Below, one piece after another: positions 19,645 through 29,601 of a stretch of 29,601 bases of DNA. A program made the translations under genes and the position numbers. The stretch's first letter is position 1, and every line of letters starts with the position of its first letter. The stretch covers positions 1 to 29,601 of the forward strand of contig JBNGIQ010009483.1 in assembly GCA_049999765.1 (NCBI GenBank). Reading direction: 5' to 3'. The notes under the pieces are model-generated. The model was not told the DNA's origin. It ran no database searches and saw only the letters and a list, made by a program, of their open reading frames with translations. The stretch is from Phaeoceros laevis (Eukaryota; Anthocerotophyta; Anthocerotopsida; Notothyladales).

Positions 19645-19830
19645 ATCGTGTGGGAATGTAGCATGATTGGTTGAGTGAGGGTTTCTCATACTCGAGGTTG
19701 GGGGTCGATTCCCGCAACTAGGAGGGATTGAATTAGAAATATATTTCCGAACCCGGGGTATGAAGGAATCGAATCCGAACCTGGGGTATGTATGGAGGAA
19801 CCAGCACTCAATCTGCAATGACCTTTTGCT
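19645..19830 (+). mobile_element. candidate tRNA-derived SINE
   Basis: A box-A-like TAGCATGATTGG (19659-19670) and a box-B-like GGTCGATTCCC (19703-19713) are about 33 bases apart, as in a tRNA or SINE head. Between them, TTTCTCATACTCG could be an anticodon arm with CAT, but acceptor-stem pairing is not evident. A body follows with a duplicated CCGAACC-GGGGTATG word (about 19747 and 19776). The 3' end is not defined. It could also be a decayed tRNA. Confidence 0.35.
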
Positions 19831-19967
19831 GCATGCCAAACACCGACTTTGCTACATTTTCACAGTATTAGCTTTTTTATTAGTACTAATTTATTCTACG
19901 AATTGAGACTCTATCCAAAACAAACAGTAAGAAGTCGCCAATTCCAAACGAATACCACTACCCATTG

Positions 19968-19990
19968 ACTGAATTTAAACTCAAATCTCA
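19968..19990. repeat. 23-base direct repeat, right copy
   Basis: Partner of 18670-18692, identical over 23 bases. It is followed by related ATCTCA-CTCAAAT words to about 20020. Confidence 0.9.
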
Positions 19991-20733
19991 TGTGAATCTC
20001 ACTCAAATGAGTCAAATCTCAGTCTTTTTGTCATGGAAGTGCTAGAAAATGTGTCACGTCACGTCTTGGATCAAAGTTGGTGTTTGGACAAGAGCTAGGC
20101 TATGACGTAGGCTGAGAAATAGGCTGTTAGTCAAGCAGTCACTCAAGCTGTAATTTTCCCATATAAGCAGTGCTATTTTTCACAAAAAAAAGTTCGTGTT
20201 TGCAACTTGCAAGCGGTGGAATTTTTTTCAACTAAGGCCAATGAGCACAGGAAGCTCGCAGCTCGACCACCCAAATCCACGTTTGCTAACTCGCAAACAA
20301 CAGTCCCCCACATCAGTTATTTAGCGGGACAGGTGCTTTGACAACCTTATTATTAGGCCGGGATACCAAGTGGCCAGCTGGCCCAGAGGAGCTCCACGTG
20401 TTCGGCTGCTGTCTTGAGCTTTGGCGGCTGCTGCTCAGACACTATGACTTGTGAGGAGGAGCGAACTCCTTCCACATCCCCCAAATTCGGGTGGCTGCCC
20501 ACATTCAATTGGACCCCTCTCTCGCTCGTTTTAAATTTGAGTACGCTGTCAACAGCGTTGAATCTTGAAACTGTACGCCTGGGGAGGAATTGCTTCGACT
20601 GGAAGTGTGCTTGTTGTGGGAAGTCTGCTCCCGAGAATTGTCCCACATCTCTGCCGCGATTCAGTTTTTTGGCTCTTTGGACGCCCATACAGCTAGTGTG
20701 GGTGCAAATAGCATTTGCAAGGAGGACCTGGTG

Positions 20734-23700
20734 ATGACGAGTTTTAATCCTGCGCTTGCAACTGCAGGAGGGGTGAAATGTGGGAGTTGCATGTGCTTCC
20801 TTGTCAGATTTCAGAGGAGTGATGCTGAGGGCCGAGCAGCTCGTAGAGTGTCTTGGCAATGTAACAGTGTGTTCGGTGCATGGAGGATTGGGAACATGGG
20901 AGCTCTGGTGGGGGGGAGAAAGCGGAAAAGCTCAAATTCGAGGTACGGGAGTAGGTCAAGGTCGTGTAGGTCTCAGGTACTGGACGCGGCGTCCTTGTGT
21001 TCGACATTGCAGTCTGCTGCACCATTTGCGCAACTGGTGGCGGACAACATTTCGACTATGATGTTTGGAGGCGCCACATTCCTGCAGGGTCATCTGCAGC
21101 TGGGGCATTGGATTCTAGGGCAGCACTTCCTACCCCCTGAGTTCGATCTGTCAGCCGCTCCGCTGTACGTTTTTGCTACTGTTCTGACGCTGGCAGTAGG
21201 CTCAGCAACGTATGGGCTAATCAACTTAAGCGATTCTGATGACGACAGCAACAAGAGTAGCACACGGGCTGAATCTCATGAATCCTCGACTGAGAACTGG
21301 GTGTTGCTAGCAAGCGAAACAGAATTCTACAATTTTGTGTACAGTAGATGTTCATCAGTGTCTCTCCCTTCCCAAGAAACCTTTCCAGCTTCAAAGGGGT
21401 CAGAAGCCCAGGTAGTGCAGGTCACGAAGAGGCTTAATACTTCTCAGGACGACCAGCATTTTTCGTACCAGAGACGCTGCATTCACACTGGGGACGAGGG
21501 GGTCATCTCTCTAGACTGGCCAGCACACCTGGAAATGGAGGGTGCAGAGGAACTGGACTCTGTCCTACTCATCGTCCCAGGAACAGTTGAAGGGAGTGCA
21601 GCTGAAGGGGTACGGACACTTGTTAACAAAGCAATGCGATCTGGCTACTTTCCTGTGGTATTTAACCCACGAGGTTGTGGGAGTTCACCTGTCACATCCT
21701 CCAGGCATGAGCGGCATTCATTTCGTTGTCCTAGGAGTACAGTTTTTTGGTTGTGAATTAAGTAGTTTGAGAACAAGGGCTGCGTGGTCAATGGCCTGAG
21801 AGTTGCAGTACTGACATCTTACTTCGTTGTGGCTAGGCTCTTTACAGCTGCAGACAGTGATGACTTGCAGCTGTGCATTGAGTACCTAGAATGCTCCAGG
21901 CCGAATGCAACCATTGTAGCTATAGGCTTCGGGTTTGGAGCAAATATACTAGCCAAGTACCTGGGTGAAGCAGCAAATAGTTCCCGACTGAAGGCAGCAA
22001 TTTGTGTGGCCAACCCGTTTGACCTGGATCGTGCTACGACCGCATTGACACAGTCAAAGGAGGATGACAACGAGTTTACAAAGGGGTTCGTAAGCGTATT
22101 GAGGGAAAATCAGGTTAGTCTGGGGACATGTGATCCTTGCAACGTTGGAATTTGATGCTCCGGTTCTTATGGTTTTTTCCTGCTTCCGCAGATGCTTTTT
22201 CAGAGCAACCAAAAAAAGTTTGATCTAGTGAAAGGGCTTGCAGCTACATCTTTGCGAGAATTTGATGCCGCTATCTCAATGGTATCACATGGCGTTACCT
22301 CATTGAGGGACTTCTACGCCTATGCAAGTAGTGGAACCAATCTTTGGAGGGTGCAAACTCCTATACTGTGCATCCAGGTTAGTATTGCTTTAACCTCACA
22401 TCTGCACGGAGGTCTGTAGAAACGATTGTGATTCAGAATAACTGTAACCGCACACTTAACGAGGTTGTCCGTGCAGCCAGAGTATGCATTACTCACTGTC
22501 CCGGGCCAAGATTTTCAACAAAATCCTTTCTCCAGTCTTCTGGTGTCAACCTCGCGACTTTTGTCCGACGAAAGAAATAGGGAAGATTTGTACATCTTTC
22601 CGGACTTCGCTTTAGAGGTGCACACTTACCACCTTGTCACATGCACTTTGAGTTCGCCATTAAAGTGGTTGCATGTATCACTCTGATTTAATATGTTCAT
22701 CAAGACCTTGAGCTACTTCGTAGTTTGTTGAGGGTCCTCGTAGATCAGTACTTGAGTTTTGCACTGCACTCCGGGATGGTGACAGTGGCTGTTGATACAG
22801 TGGCTTGCTGCAGTGGAACTAGCACTTTTCAAGGGCCGGCATCCTTTAGATGGGACAAAAGCTGGTGCTACTAGTCAAATAAGAGTTGGACAGGAGGTGC
22901 CAAATCTGGAGGATCGTGCACTGCATAGCAAGCACTCGATCTCCTTGGAAGCTGGCAAACCTTGGCAGGGAAGTGAGGAGCTTGAAACGAGATATGACGT
23001 TCTGAAGGCACTTTCCAGCAACGAGTCGATGAGTGGCAATGCAGATGACAGGAGAAGCTCTGTAAGAACTGAGGATTCTGAGGACAAGTTGTTTGACATG
23101 CCACACACCAGTTATCAGGTTCATAAAGCAGACACGGAGGAGGATCAGAGTGCAGGGGTAGTTGAAGCATCAGTGGGGCATCAGCTGAATCTGGTTGGAG
23201 CGGCACAGCTTTCTGAAAGGGGGCAAAATCGTAGTCACCTACAAGATGAGAGGGGCCCGCACTCAAAGGAAAATCAGGAAGAGAAGCAGGTGCGAAAACA
23301 AGATGACAGCAAGCAAAGCGAAGAAGAAGGGGAAAGTGAGCGGGGGCAAGTGGAACAAGCATCAGAGAGCATCATGAATGTTCTTGATGTCACCATGCCA
23401 GGAACTCTATCCAATGAACAGAAGAAGAAGGTGCCTTCGTTGGTTCTTACTCATGACTGGCGTTGAGATGCACACTATGACGTCGCTGATTGTCCATGTA
23501 TTCTGATAGAGGTTTATGAGCATGTAAAGCACTAGATTCAATTCATTCTGCTCTGATCCATTTTCAAATCCTCTCATGTACATGACTTCTCTGCTGTTTT
23601 GTCGCAAATGCAGGTTATAGCTGCTGTAGGAAGGGGAGAAACCATCTTAAATGCTTTTCAAGAAGCTGTTCCTGAGGATGTCAGGGGAAAGATGTTTGAT

Positions 23701-26700
23701 GCTGTCTCTGGTGCTGTGCAAGCCAGAGGCATCAGCTCGCAGCTTGTAGGCTTCGGGAAGAACTTTCCACCGCCAACTATTCCAGATGATGTGCTCAAGA
23801 CTCTACAGGAAAAACTATCAGGCATGTCGCTGAGGCCTCAGGATGCCTCAAATTCTAGCCAAACCCCTCAGGGTGGTCTACAGGTGAAAGACAAGGGTAA
23901 ACAAGAAGAATCTCAAAGTGGAGCCTCAAGCGAACGTGGTAAGGGGCTGATAGGGGATCTGGCAGGAAGTGACCAGCAAGAAACCAACAAGGCTGGACCA
24001 GCACCGCTGGAACAACCGCAGGGGGGAGGTGTAGCACAGTCTGCAGACAGTGCTCAGAACCTGTCTAGTCCAACCATGCCGGGTAAGGAGGAAACAGAAA
24101 ATCAGAAAGCAAACCAGAATCAGCAATCTCAAGGCTCTGCTGAGGCTATGGATGAACAGCAGCCAGCTAGTGGAAGTGGGGGTATCAAAGACGGAACTTC
24201 ACAGAAAGCAGACAAGGCCACTGAGTCAGAAAAACAGGATGAGCACTCTAATGCTTCTTCCGAGCCAAAAGATGCAGAACCACTGGGTAAGGAGAATAAA
24301 ACTGCCGACCAGAGTCCCTCCGTGAACGGTACAGGTAATCAACAAATGGATCATGGGCAAAGACAGGAAAGTGCCAATGCAGCAGGAATAGATACGGGAG
24401 GCAAGGAGGATGGGAGAGGGAAGGACGATTCAAGTTCCTCTGGAAGATCTCAGACAGGGCAGAGTGATCAGGATGTAAAACAGGACAAGAAACCTGATGA
24501 TGATGCAGGACATGATGATGCACGTGAGACCCAGGAACGATTAGCCTCCGGGTCAGGTCAGGGGGATGCAAAGCTTGGGGAGGTCACTCATGAGCCACTG
24601 CCAGACAAATCTACTCAGGATAGTACCACATCACCAAGTGTGAATGCTTTCATGCCCTCTCTCCTGCCGAATACTTCCTCTGTAGATATTAGCAGTATCT
24701 TGCAGACGTTCACAGGTTTTGATGACTCTACTCAAATGGCTGTGACAAACGTGTTTGGCGTAGTCGAGAGCATGCTAGACAAGCTTGAGCAAGAGAATCA
24801 AGGTGATAAACAGCAGGTAACAAAGTATCAAAGAACCCCAGAATCAGAGAGGGATGCAGAGGTTAGTATGGAAGATGTAAAGCAAGCAGATATCCCCAGT
24901 AAATCAGCAGAAAAAAACCTAAAAACGACAATTGGAGCAATTTCCGCAAAAGGGGACTCCGTCAATGGTAACGGATTTTGTGGACCCAGGTCAGAAGATG
25001 CAGCAATTCGAAAAAGGCTGGAAGCTATGGTAGAGGAGGTGAATGCGGATGCAATCAAGGATGTGAAAGCTTTGTCAAAGCCAGATGTAGATCAAGTAGT
25101 ACTGGAGGAAGATGCTCCGAACATTGTTAATCAGATGGTGATGGACGCCTTAAAGCTGGAGTTGCTGAGAAGGATAGGACAAGCTGGGCTGGAAGCGTCA
25201 GGAATTGACCTTGAGAATGAGCTTGAAAAAGTGGCAAAGGCTGTCACAGAAGCAGTAAAGTCTGCTGGCGCTAGTCTAACCTCTTCTAAGGTAGGTCCGG
25301 ACTCTGAAATGGATGGTAAGCTTGGTGTGCTACCTGCAGAGACTGTAGTGTCAGCACTATGCTCTGTATTAAGTACTACCAGCATCTTGAAGGGCCTCAT
25401 CCCTGTTGGAGTCCTCATCGGAGTTGTCCTGTCAGCTTTGGGAGCATGGTTTCTCATAGCTACTAATGATATGGGTCAGAATGGGCAACAGGAAGACCTG
25501 ATGGATAAGTATTCAAATGATTCAGATCCAAATGATTTAGATCATTCGGATCTGCACACTGGAAAGGTCAACGGTCAGCGAGACAAAGAAAAGAGGGTAA
25601 ACGATAATGAGAATCATCAAGACCCTCCGGCACATGAAGGTACACTGGCTGACCTGAAATCGAATGGCATGGTGGGAGCTATAGCTGCATCTTTAGGTGT
25701 AGTCGGGCAGGAAGCTTGGATGCTTGAAGATATCGTGCAAGAAGAAGCATCTGTACTTGATGGAGAGGGTCCAAATGAGACACCAAGCATTGTCGGTGAA
25801 ATTGCCGACAAAGCCTTATCTGTGGCGGCACCTGTTGTCCCGAAAAAGGAAGACGGGGAAGTGGATCAAGAAAGGTTACTTTTCTTGTTATCTGTTTCCC
25901 TTTCATGTGCTCTACTGTTTCACCATGTTTCTGGGAGGGTGTAAGTTGATAATCTAATCCACCACCTGTCCTTCTTTAAGCAGGATAGTAGCTCTGCTAG
26001 CAGACCTGGGTCAAAAGTTCGCGTTTTTGCGCCTCCTGGGGAAGGGTGCACTTTTGTGGGGAGGATTGCGGGGTGCCATGAGCCTCACTGACAGAGTTCT
26101 CATCTTCCTCAAAATGTCAGACCGTCCCTTGCATCAAAGGTGCTGACTTTTGTTGGGAGTTTCTACTGCAAGAGTTACCAGCAACTTTTGCGTAATGCAT
26201 CTCACTCAGTACCACCACCATTGATGATGCAGGTTGCTTGGTTTTCTAGGCCTGACTCTGCTACTCTGGGCTCCAATTTTTGTGCCACTTCTACCCTCGC
26301 TGTTGGAGCAGTGGGCATCACAATCGACTGGGGGTGTTGCGGGTTTTGCTGCTGTTGTTGGTCTTTATGGTGCAGTCATCATCCTTATAACGATCTGGGG
26401 TAGGCGGATACGAGGCTTTGAGAAGCCATTAACACACTACGGGCTGAGAATCACATTACCCTCAAAGGTAAAAGCACCTTGTCGTTTTTGTGTCTGTATT
26501 TATGCTGAACATGAAACTCAGTTTCCTGGATCCACTCATGTTTTACAATTGGGTTTTGGTCAGCTCATTGCCGTAGGAAGTGGATTTGGGCTCGGGGTCC
26601 TCCTTGTGGCATCTGTGTACACTGTAGAAACAGTGTTGGGCTGTGTACAATTTTCCTCGTCAGCACTTGTCGTTCCGGGTCCAACTGCTGTGAAAGTAGG

Positions 26701-27276
26701 CATTTTCACAGCAAATCTACCGTCAGCACTGGCGACAACGTGGAAATTCACCAGACTTGTGACACAGGCTTCTGGGGTCGGTTTTGCGGTGGCACTTGTA
26801 GAAGAGCTACTGTTCCGGTCCTGGTTACAGGAGGAGATAGCTGTGGATCTCGGTTTTCATAATGCCGTGCTCATTTCTGCCGTAGCATTTGCTATCATGC
26901 ACTGGTATGTGGAGTTGGCACATTGAAAGACGTTTTGCGGGACTCCACGCTTTTGAGATCTGCTCATTTGTGTTTTGTTTCGTGCTTATGTTGCAGGTCA
27001 TTGCCAGCGATGCCAGGACTCTTCTTTTTGTCAATAGCTCTAGCTGGCTTACGAGCACGCCAGAAAGGAGATTTGTCAATTCCCATTGGGTTACATGCTG
27101 GTCTAGTGGGTGCTAACTATGTGCTCACCGTTGGTGGATTTATCCAGTATGTTGTTGGTGGTCCTGATTGGCTTACAGGTGCCCATGTAGCCAACCCTCT
27201 GGCAGGGGCCTTAGGTGTGGGCACAGTTGCGGTGTTGGCACTTCTTGTGCAACCGAGGGACGGAAAGAAACCTTGA
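20734..27276 (+). CDS. plastid-type alpha/beta-hydrolase fused to CPBP (CAAX-like) protease, ten exons
   Basis: Exons: 20734-21704, 21837-22113, 22192-22377, 22477-22617, 22786-23430, 23614-25874, 25984-26139, 26233-26467, 26564-26904, 26997-27276; 1830 residues, all phases agree. The Ser/Arg-rich N-terminus (about 1-85) looks like a plastid transit peptide and a membrane segment follows (143-163). An EMB8-like hydrolase domain spans about 270-560: LLIVPGTVEGS, VVFNPRGCGSSPVT, RLFTAADSDD, then GFGFGANIL (354-362), where the nucleophile Ser of G-x-S-x-G is Gly356. Residues about 560-1220 are a Gln/Ser/Asp-rich, probably disordered linker. A membrane segment lies at 1330-1357. The C-terminal CPBP protease has EELLFR (1704-1709), FAIMH (1733-1737) and GLHAG (His1771), all motifs intact. 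Plants have a single-copy-type family with this architecture; its substrate is unknown. Exon 1 ends with a GC donor. Confidence 0.88.
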
Positions 27277-27891
27277 AGATCCAGTTCTGGGAAGCTTTTT
27301 GTGCTTTTCGTGACGAATTGACAGAAGCTGCTCACAAAAGGAAGAGTTGCGTGCTGAGGACCAGGAGGCTTGGCGCAATTCCCTCTCCAGTTTTGAAGAC
27401 GCAGGTGTTGTATTTAAAATAAGTGGTTGTTACTGTACCATAGACTCATTGAGGAAACTACTGTTATAAGTTTACACGGCTTAGGGCGCTTGTTATGTAA
27501 GGGGAGAGAAGGTTGTCTATGAGTACGATGACATTGTTCTTGTAAATCTTTGTTGTGATTCTTGGTAATAAATGCATGGTGCTGGCTCTCAGCACATTTC
27601 CCTTGTTTGAAGAGAATCTGCATGACTTCTCAAGATGCAAGTGTATGTACCAGACCGACAAGCATTGCTATATCTCACACAAAAAAGCAAAGCTGACTGA
27701 AACAGACAGGCAGGGCATCCTCTTGTTTCTGCAAATCTCAGTGCAATCCACATATGCAGCTGTCACCCTCCGCGGCTCCTTAGTTTTGCCAACCCAGAAG
27801 TGCTCTCTGTTCCTTATCAACCCAAGTGTGAACAAGAGCACGTACTGACTTGACTTGAGGTACAGGAGTACCAAATAGCTCCCAGCTCCTC
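27277..27891. other. 3' regions of two convergent genes
   Basis: Holds the 3' UTR of the hydrolase/protease gene; an AATAAA at 27567-27572 is a plausible polyadenylation signal about 290 bases after its stop. The rest is the 3' side of the minus-strand gene ending at 27892. The short frames here are unsupported. Confidence 0.55.
27567..27572 (+). terminator. candidate polyadenylation signal
   Basis: AATAAA in T-rich surroundings, downstream of the stop at 27276 and with no closer canonical hexamer on the plus strand. Confidence 0.45.
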
Positions 27892-28395
27892 CTAGTTCGA
27901 AATGGTGACCGTACCTTCCTTGCTCACGGAGCAGCTTGGCTTCTTGTCAGGTCGCATCATCAAGCAGTTGATGGCTTTCCAAATTTCCAAATTCTCGGGG
28001 TTGAACCACTTCACCTTGGGAAAAAACTTGGGCTGCATCATCCTCTGGTACTTGTTGGCAGGCACTTCCGTGAGGAACCTGAGAAACTTCTTGGCAATCG
28101 GCACCACCACCACCGTGACGCGCTTCACCCTGGGAGCTATCCGGAACACCCATAGCCGGCGATTGTCCAGGCACCACAGCTTCTGGTCGTACTCCACCAC
28201 CCTCATCTTGGGGAAGCTGCGGGCGTGCAGCGCCTCCTTCTCCAGCAACCTCACCGCGTCGTCCAGGAGCAGCTTGTCGTGAGGCGGCCTGAACCGGATG
28301 TTGATCATCGGCTTGGTGAAGAGCAGGTCGTCGGGGTTGCACGTCAGGCCCTGGTACGGCTTGTACATGTTCCGAAGAGTGCACGCCATCGCCAT
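27892..28395 (-). CDS. small DNRRLW-motif protein (ParB/Srx-like fold suspected)
   Basis: Single-exon frame of 167 residues from an ATG at 28395 (a second in-frame ATG follows two codons later) to TAG. The centre reads LLFTKPMINIRFRPP, then LDDAVRLLEKE, then FPKMRVVEYDQKLWCLDNRRLWVF (in two parts; LDNRRLWVF is residues 76-84) and VTVVVVP. The order of a substrate-facing IRFR strand, a helix, then hP-I-V--dg-y--LDNRRLyv resembles uncharacterised eukaryotic proteins related in pattern to ParB/sulfiredoxin domains, where the N-R-R motif lies near the nucleotide site. The Cys needed for sulfiredoxin catalysis (GCHR) is absent. The C-terminal 55 residues are basic. Function is unknown. GC is higher than in its neighbour. 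Confidence 0.7.
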   Translation of the reverse strand: MAMACTLRNMYKPYQGLTCNPDDLLFTKPMINIRFRPPHDKLLLDDAVRLLEKEALHARSFPKMRVVEYDQKLWCLDNRRLWVFRIAPRVKRVTVVVVPIAKKFLRFLTEVPANKYQRMMQPKFFPKVKWFNPENLEIWKAINCLMMRPDKKPSCSVSKEGTVTISN

Positions 28396-29146
28396 GACCT
28401 AGTTCCGGCCGCAGCTCCGGTCTTGTGAAGCTGCCAACTTCTTCTCCTCACCACGCCGTCGCTGGCCGTTCACATAAACCTCCAGCTGCAGCCTCCACTT
28501 GCCCTGCTCCACTGCCCGCATCCATTTGCGACACCATCAATCCGCGACGGAAGAGGCTGCGGAATCTACTTCCGGCTAGGGAAAACGCCAAGGCTCAACA
28601 CGCGCAGCATCCCTGAGCAGGAATTCCCACCGGCAGCGGCGCAGAGTGCCAGAAGAGTGTGTCTGAGAGGAACTGGAGCTCAACTGCCCCAAGCACGCAG
28701 GGAGGTGATGAAGAGGCGCAATAATAAACAATGTCGGGAATCCTTGGGATCCGACCGCCAGTTACCCCTCAACCCTAACGGTGAAGCGTCCCTTACACCA
28801 AAAACGACCCTCTTCTCACTTCACCGTCCTCCCCATCGCTGAGCTTCACGCCGTACGGTCGAGCCGAGGACGCTCCCCGCGACCACAGGCGCGCGAGCTA
28901 GCTGCTACTACTGCCATCTTCGTCTCCTTCTTCGTCCTCGTCGCCAGAGTCCTGATCACCTGCAACGAGATCGGCAGCACGTAGAAGAGGTGCGGCGGTA
29001 GCGCGCCAGTACCAATTTCATCGTGATCGGGGAAGTCGAATTTCCGTTCGTCTTTTTTTAGCGACGTTGGGCACTCTTTATAAAGGCGAAAAAAAGCGAA
29101 AAAAAGTACATAGAAGAGAGAGGAAAAATTCCTCTCCAAGCCTAAT
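28396..29146. other. intergenic, GC-rich, likely 5' region of the gene at 28395
   Basis: No recognised gene. A palindromic TATA-like CTTTATAAAG near 29075 could serve either strand. A plus-strand 67-codon frame ending at 28984 has a hydrophobic stretch (ATTAIFVSFFVLVARVLI) but no ATG in a good context and no homology, so it is not called. Confidence 0.45.
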
Positions 29147-29547
29147 CTACCATGCTAAAAGAGTGGACAGGTTGGTGTGGAGGCACAAAGCGTCATCACC
29201 AAAGCCAGCGTGGATGAAATCAACATGCCTGCCAGTGATGAGGACAGGGGGAGAGGTGGATGGAAGGCTATCAGATCCGAGCGGGCAGTTGTGGTTGTCG
29301 GCATAAACGAAGCAAAGATTGACCCTTTGGTTACCAGGACCGTTAGTCTTGCATGAGACGTACGGAACAGAACACAAATGGAGGGCATGGTGAGGGTTGC
29401 GCAGCGCGACCAGATATTGTGTCCGAGTCTCGTCGGTGTTTACCACCAGGGCCGCCAAAATCTTCAATTTCTTGAGTTGCCTCAAGATGCACCAAGTGTC
29501 GCCCTGTCCAAAGGGGATGGACACGATGAGTTTGATCGGGAAGGAGG
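29147..29547 (-). CDS. hypothetical protein, 3'-terminal exon, cut by window end
   Basis: On the minus strand a strong acceptor (long pyrimidine tract ending CCACTTACAG) precedes 29547. From there about 132 codons are open to a TAG at 29147-29149. The exon starts in phase 2 with SFPIKLIVSIPFGQGDTW and goes on with LRQLKKLKILAALVVNTDET, then QYLVALRNPHHALHLC, a Ser/Pro-rich segment, VLITGRHVDFIHAGFGDDAL and ends STLLAW. The lack of frame breaks and the splice signal support a real exon. Upstream exons lie beyond 29601. I recognise no family. Confidence 0.45.
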
Positions 29548-29601
29548 CTGTAAGTGGAAGGAGGGTTTCAGGGATGGAAACAGAGAGGGGGAATGAAGAG
29601 G

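Larger units (their letters stand above)
18694..20733. other. repeat-bearing intergenic block
   Basis: No coding sequence is supported. 18775-19060 is rich in GGTGAG/CTCACC words in both orientations and in T-runs. A repeat cluster occupies 19270-19545 and a tRNA-like SINE candidate lies near 19650. The last few hundred bases before 20734 are probably the promoter and 5' UTR of the hydrolase/protease gene; the frame of that gene is open upstream of its ATG but has no earlier ATG. Confidence 0.5.

Noticed and set aside
20353-20859. 168-codon minus-strand frame
   Set aside because: No domain, lies across the 5' region and first codons of the hydrolase/protease gene, and has no splice or promoter support.
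27947-28384. 145-codon frame in another phase of the minus strand
   Set aside because: Gly/Ala/Pro/Arg-rich shadow of the DNRRLW gene caused by its high GC third positions.

Overview
This window is nuclear DNA from a green plant. It carries genes with short spliced introns (mostly about 80 to 215 bases, GT-AG, with one GC-AG), a GIL1/IRKI-type DUF641 protein, a plant-type plastid alpha/beta-hydrolase plus CPBP-protease fusion, an F-box protein and an HSPA12-type Hsp70. Plant-specific families together with an HSPA12-like Hsp70 and compact introns fit a non-seed plant or streptophyte alga, but the lineage cannot be fixed from sequence alone. No organelle or bacterial features are seen.

Layout. 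Positions 1-9549 are repeat-rich and gene-poor. They hold a decayed P-loop ATPase relic (826-1287), several tandem duplications, a pair of direct repeats about 135 bases long, a nested foldback block (6083-6274) and a ten-N assembly gap inside a minisatellite (6506-6515). They also hold a strong miRNA-like hairpin (7294-7441) and unresolved coding-like open frames around 7230-9510. A small PAH (Sin3-type) gene lies on the minus strand at 10358-9550; I rebuilt it by joining exons. A MITE-like element follows (11150-11426).

The gene-dense right part begins with a divergent pair. The GIL1/IRKI-like gene (minus, 14024-12040) and the HSPA12-like Hsp70 gene (plus, 14378-16517) share a 353-base 5' region. 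An intronless F-box gene (16755-18026) follows and converges on a short unidentified minus-strand gene (18531-18142). A repeat-bearing intergenic block (18694-20733) with a SINE-like element comes next. Then comes a ten-exon gene (20734-27276) for an 1830-residue plastid-type protein that joins a hydrolase domain lacking its serine nucleophile, a long disordered linker and an intact CPBP protease. Finally there is a small minus-strand DNRRLW-motif gene (28395-27892) and the last exon of a minus-strand gene cut by the window end (29547-29147).

Exon structures were inferred by reading frame, splice signals and family conservation; no transcript evidence was available. The genes do not form an evident pathway. 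The clearest shared regulation would be the divergent GIL1/Hsp70 pair. The most notable observations are the degenerate-hydrolase/protease fusion, the hidden PAH gene, the candidate miRNA hairpin, and the gap that looks like an unmerged contig overlap.
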